A stretch of 32,275 bases of DNA, from contig JALUTQ010000008.1 of the NCBI GenBank assembly GCA_032718865.1, positions 1 to 32,275 on the forward strand, written 5' to 3'. Numbering within the stretch: the stretch's first letter is position 1; each line of letters starts with the position of its first letter. Positions 30,835 through 32,275 of this stretch are shown here, piece after piece. The DNA comes from Tilletia caries. Taxonomy: Eukaryota > Basidiomycota > Exobasidiomycetes > Tilletiales > Tilletiaceae. Position numbers and translations under genes: made by a program. The notes beneath the pieces were generated by a model. It had not been told where the DNA came from. It did no database searches and saw only the letters and a program-made list of their open reading frames with translations.

Positions 30835-32275
30835 CCTTGCTGTTGTTGACGCTGGTTCTGGCTGAAAAGGAGGGACATAGAAAGGGAGAAAAGTGAAAGA
30901 TTGTCCTTCGCGGCCTTGGAGGAAGAAGGAACTGGAAGGGTTAAGGAAGAGAGTGATAAGTATATAGGGTCAGGACAGAGGCTGTGAGAAATGTCAGCAT
31001 CATATTCATCAGGCGTGAGCGTGTGGAATCCAGTATCAACCTTCAACGCTTCAGCACCGACGCAGGATGTTGTGAATTATATGCGTGTCGAGGTGTTTGG
31101 ACTTTGAACTTTGGATGAATACAAGTGATTATGTTATTGCCTGCGGCCGCGCGGGACTGCTCATGTTGATGTATCCTATGAGACCTTTTTGTGACGCTGT
31201 GGCCACCTCGCTCAAAGTAGCGTCTGAACACATGTCATTCAACTGCAGTCAGCGCAGCACACCAACCGCACAATGAAGCCATTGCTTGCAAAGCTACGTT
31301 CTTTTCCCAGACGCGCAAGTGTACCCTCGCTGAAGTACCTCAGCATGTACCGCTGAGAAAAGGTCAGTTGCTTTGAAGCAGCATGCGGATGTCGTGGTCT
31401 CAGCGTCTCAGCAGCGTCTCAGACTTTCTAGCGGGTCAGCCAGTTCTTTTTGAGCGTATGTGTGTACCATGTCCATGTAAAGTCCTCTTGAAGCATCGTA
31501 TCAGCAGCGTCCGGACAAAGAGTGCGTGGGGCGTAAGTTAAGGCGAAGCAGCCTGTGGACGTCGCGTTGGCAGCGTGTCGGCGCATGAGAATCTTCTCCC
31601 TGGGTGTAGATACCTTGGCGGACTGGCAGCGTGGCAGCTCTCCCTCTATTTTTTACTTTCAAACCTCACAGCCTTTTCGGACAACGACCACTTGAGAGAT
31701 GTGCAGGGACGTTTTTAAGAGCTTTATCAGGAAGCTGGCTGCGTTCATTGCGACGTCGAAAAGGACATTGACGTTGTGATGAGGCGCTGGAGTTGACGTT
31801 GACGTGAAATTGTTGACGTGCGAGTGGAACCGCTTGATTACCGATGGTCAGTATCGTTGTGGCCCTAACATGTACTGATGGCAATGGACATGCGCACCGG
31901 CAGCGACTTTGAGCGCGCCGATACGTTGCGATGCTGAGGAGCAGCATGCTCTCAAAGTTTGTGACACGATTTTGACGTTTTTGACAGCTCTAGTGCCTCG
32001 AGCGTGACCATTTTGACACACCAAAACCTGTTCAAACACGATAACTTCCGCTACAGGTGTTCAAATCGAGTCAAAGAACATGCGCTGGAAAGGTCTGAAA
32101 CGATGGCGTTACATGAGCGAATTTTTTTGAGGTGTTGAGGTGTGAAAAGAGGAGTGGGAGTGGTGTGAAGGATCGCGGTAGGAATTCTCGAAGTTGCACT
32201 ATAAGAATTAGTTATACTGAAGCCCCGGACTCCGGAGGCAGAGACTGGGGAATCCTCCGGCCCACAGCCGGGTCA
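30835..32275. other. No gene recognised; promoter-like and repeat-like sequence
   Basis: 30835-31060 is probably the leader and promoter of the minus-strand gene ending at 29892. Beyond that no frame looks coding. The stretch holds GCAGCGT-rich repeats (about 31400-31640), a cluster of TGACGT hexamers (31769-31978), and an inverted repeat at the very end (CCGGAGG 32232-32238 / CCTCCGG 32254-32260). Confidence 0.5.
31769..31978 (+). promoter_or_regulatory. Cluster of five TGACGT hexamers
   Basis: TGACGT occurs at 31769, 31794, 31800, 31814 and 31973. It is the half-site of the CRE/ATF element bound by bZIP factors. Four copies lie within 51 bases in the same orientation. No adjacent gene can be named, so function is only suggested. 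Confidence 0.35.

Noticed and set aside
31969..32030. TTGAC repeats as plant-type W-boxes
   Set aside because: WRKY factors of that kind are not expected as general regulators in fungi; the TGACGT half-site reading is more economical.
1..32275. tRNA, rRNA, CRISPR array, bacterial operon or phage features
   Set aside because: No cloverleaf with conserved TTCGANTC-type arm, rRNA core or regular spacer array was seen; the genes are spliced and eukaryotic.

Overview
This window looks like repeat-rich, probably subtelomeric or heterochromatin-like DNA from a basidiomycete fungus. The evidence is short GT-AG introns with CTNA branch points, Ty3/gypsy LTR elements, a KDZ-type DNA transposase with its characteristic cysteine cluster, and a secreted CE4 chitin-deacetylase-like gene. 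I cannot name the species. Nothing here suggests a bacterium or a phage.

Layout. 1-387 is an LTR related to the elements downstream. 388-3433 holds no recognisable gene, only minisatellites and short inverted or direct repeats. 3434-10232 is a nearly complete Ty3/gypsy element (element 1): two LTRs that differ at about 13 positions, a primer-binding site, an intact gag and a pol broken by small indels. 10233-15871 is a second, clearly diverged element of the same clade (element 2). It lacks its 5' LTR and the N-terminal part of gag, carries many frameshifts, and ends in its own different LTR. 15978-20721 is a decayed KDZ DNA transposon with a transposase gene and a convergent partner gene that also has a cysteine cluster. 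20722-24556 is a gene graveyard: a mitochondrial ATP synthase delta-subunit pseudogene, two possible membrane-protein gene remnants, and duplicated hairpins. At about 24524-24810 lies the 5' stub of a third element-1-like copy. From 26140 to 30834 the window becomes ordinary host genome, with three spliced minus-strand genes: an unrecognised 317-residue protein, a chitin deacetylase, and an unrecognised protein of about 226 residues. The last 1.4 kb appears non-coding and contains a cluster of TGACGT half-sites.

Main observation. Both gypsy elements have an RNase H domain that is split in two. The first strands, with the first catalytic Asp (YVDASKDA / YTDASKDA), follow RT as usual. The rest of the domain (RPVAF.SRLTS ... 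AELEL ... VVTDHAP ... ADALSRLP) lies after the integrase GPY/F module, where a chromodomain would normally sit. The whole integrase therefore sits inside RNase H, at the turn between strands 2 and 3. Both diverged copies share the arrangement, so it is an ancestral property of this lineage and not a local rearrangement. I do not know of a described element with this architecture.
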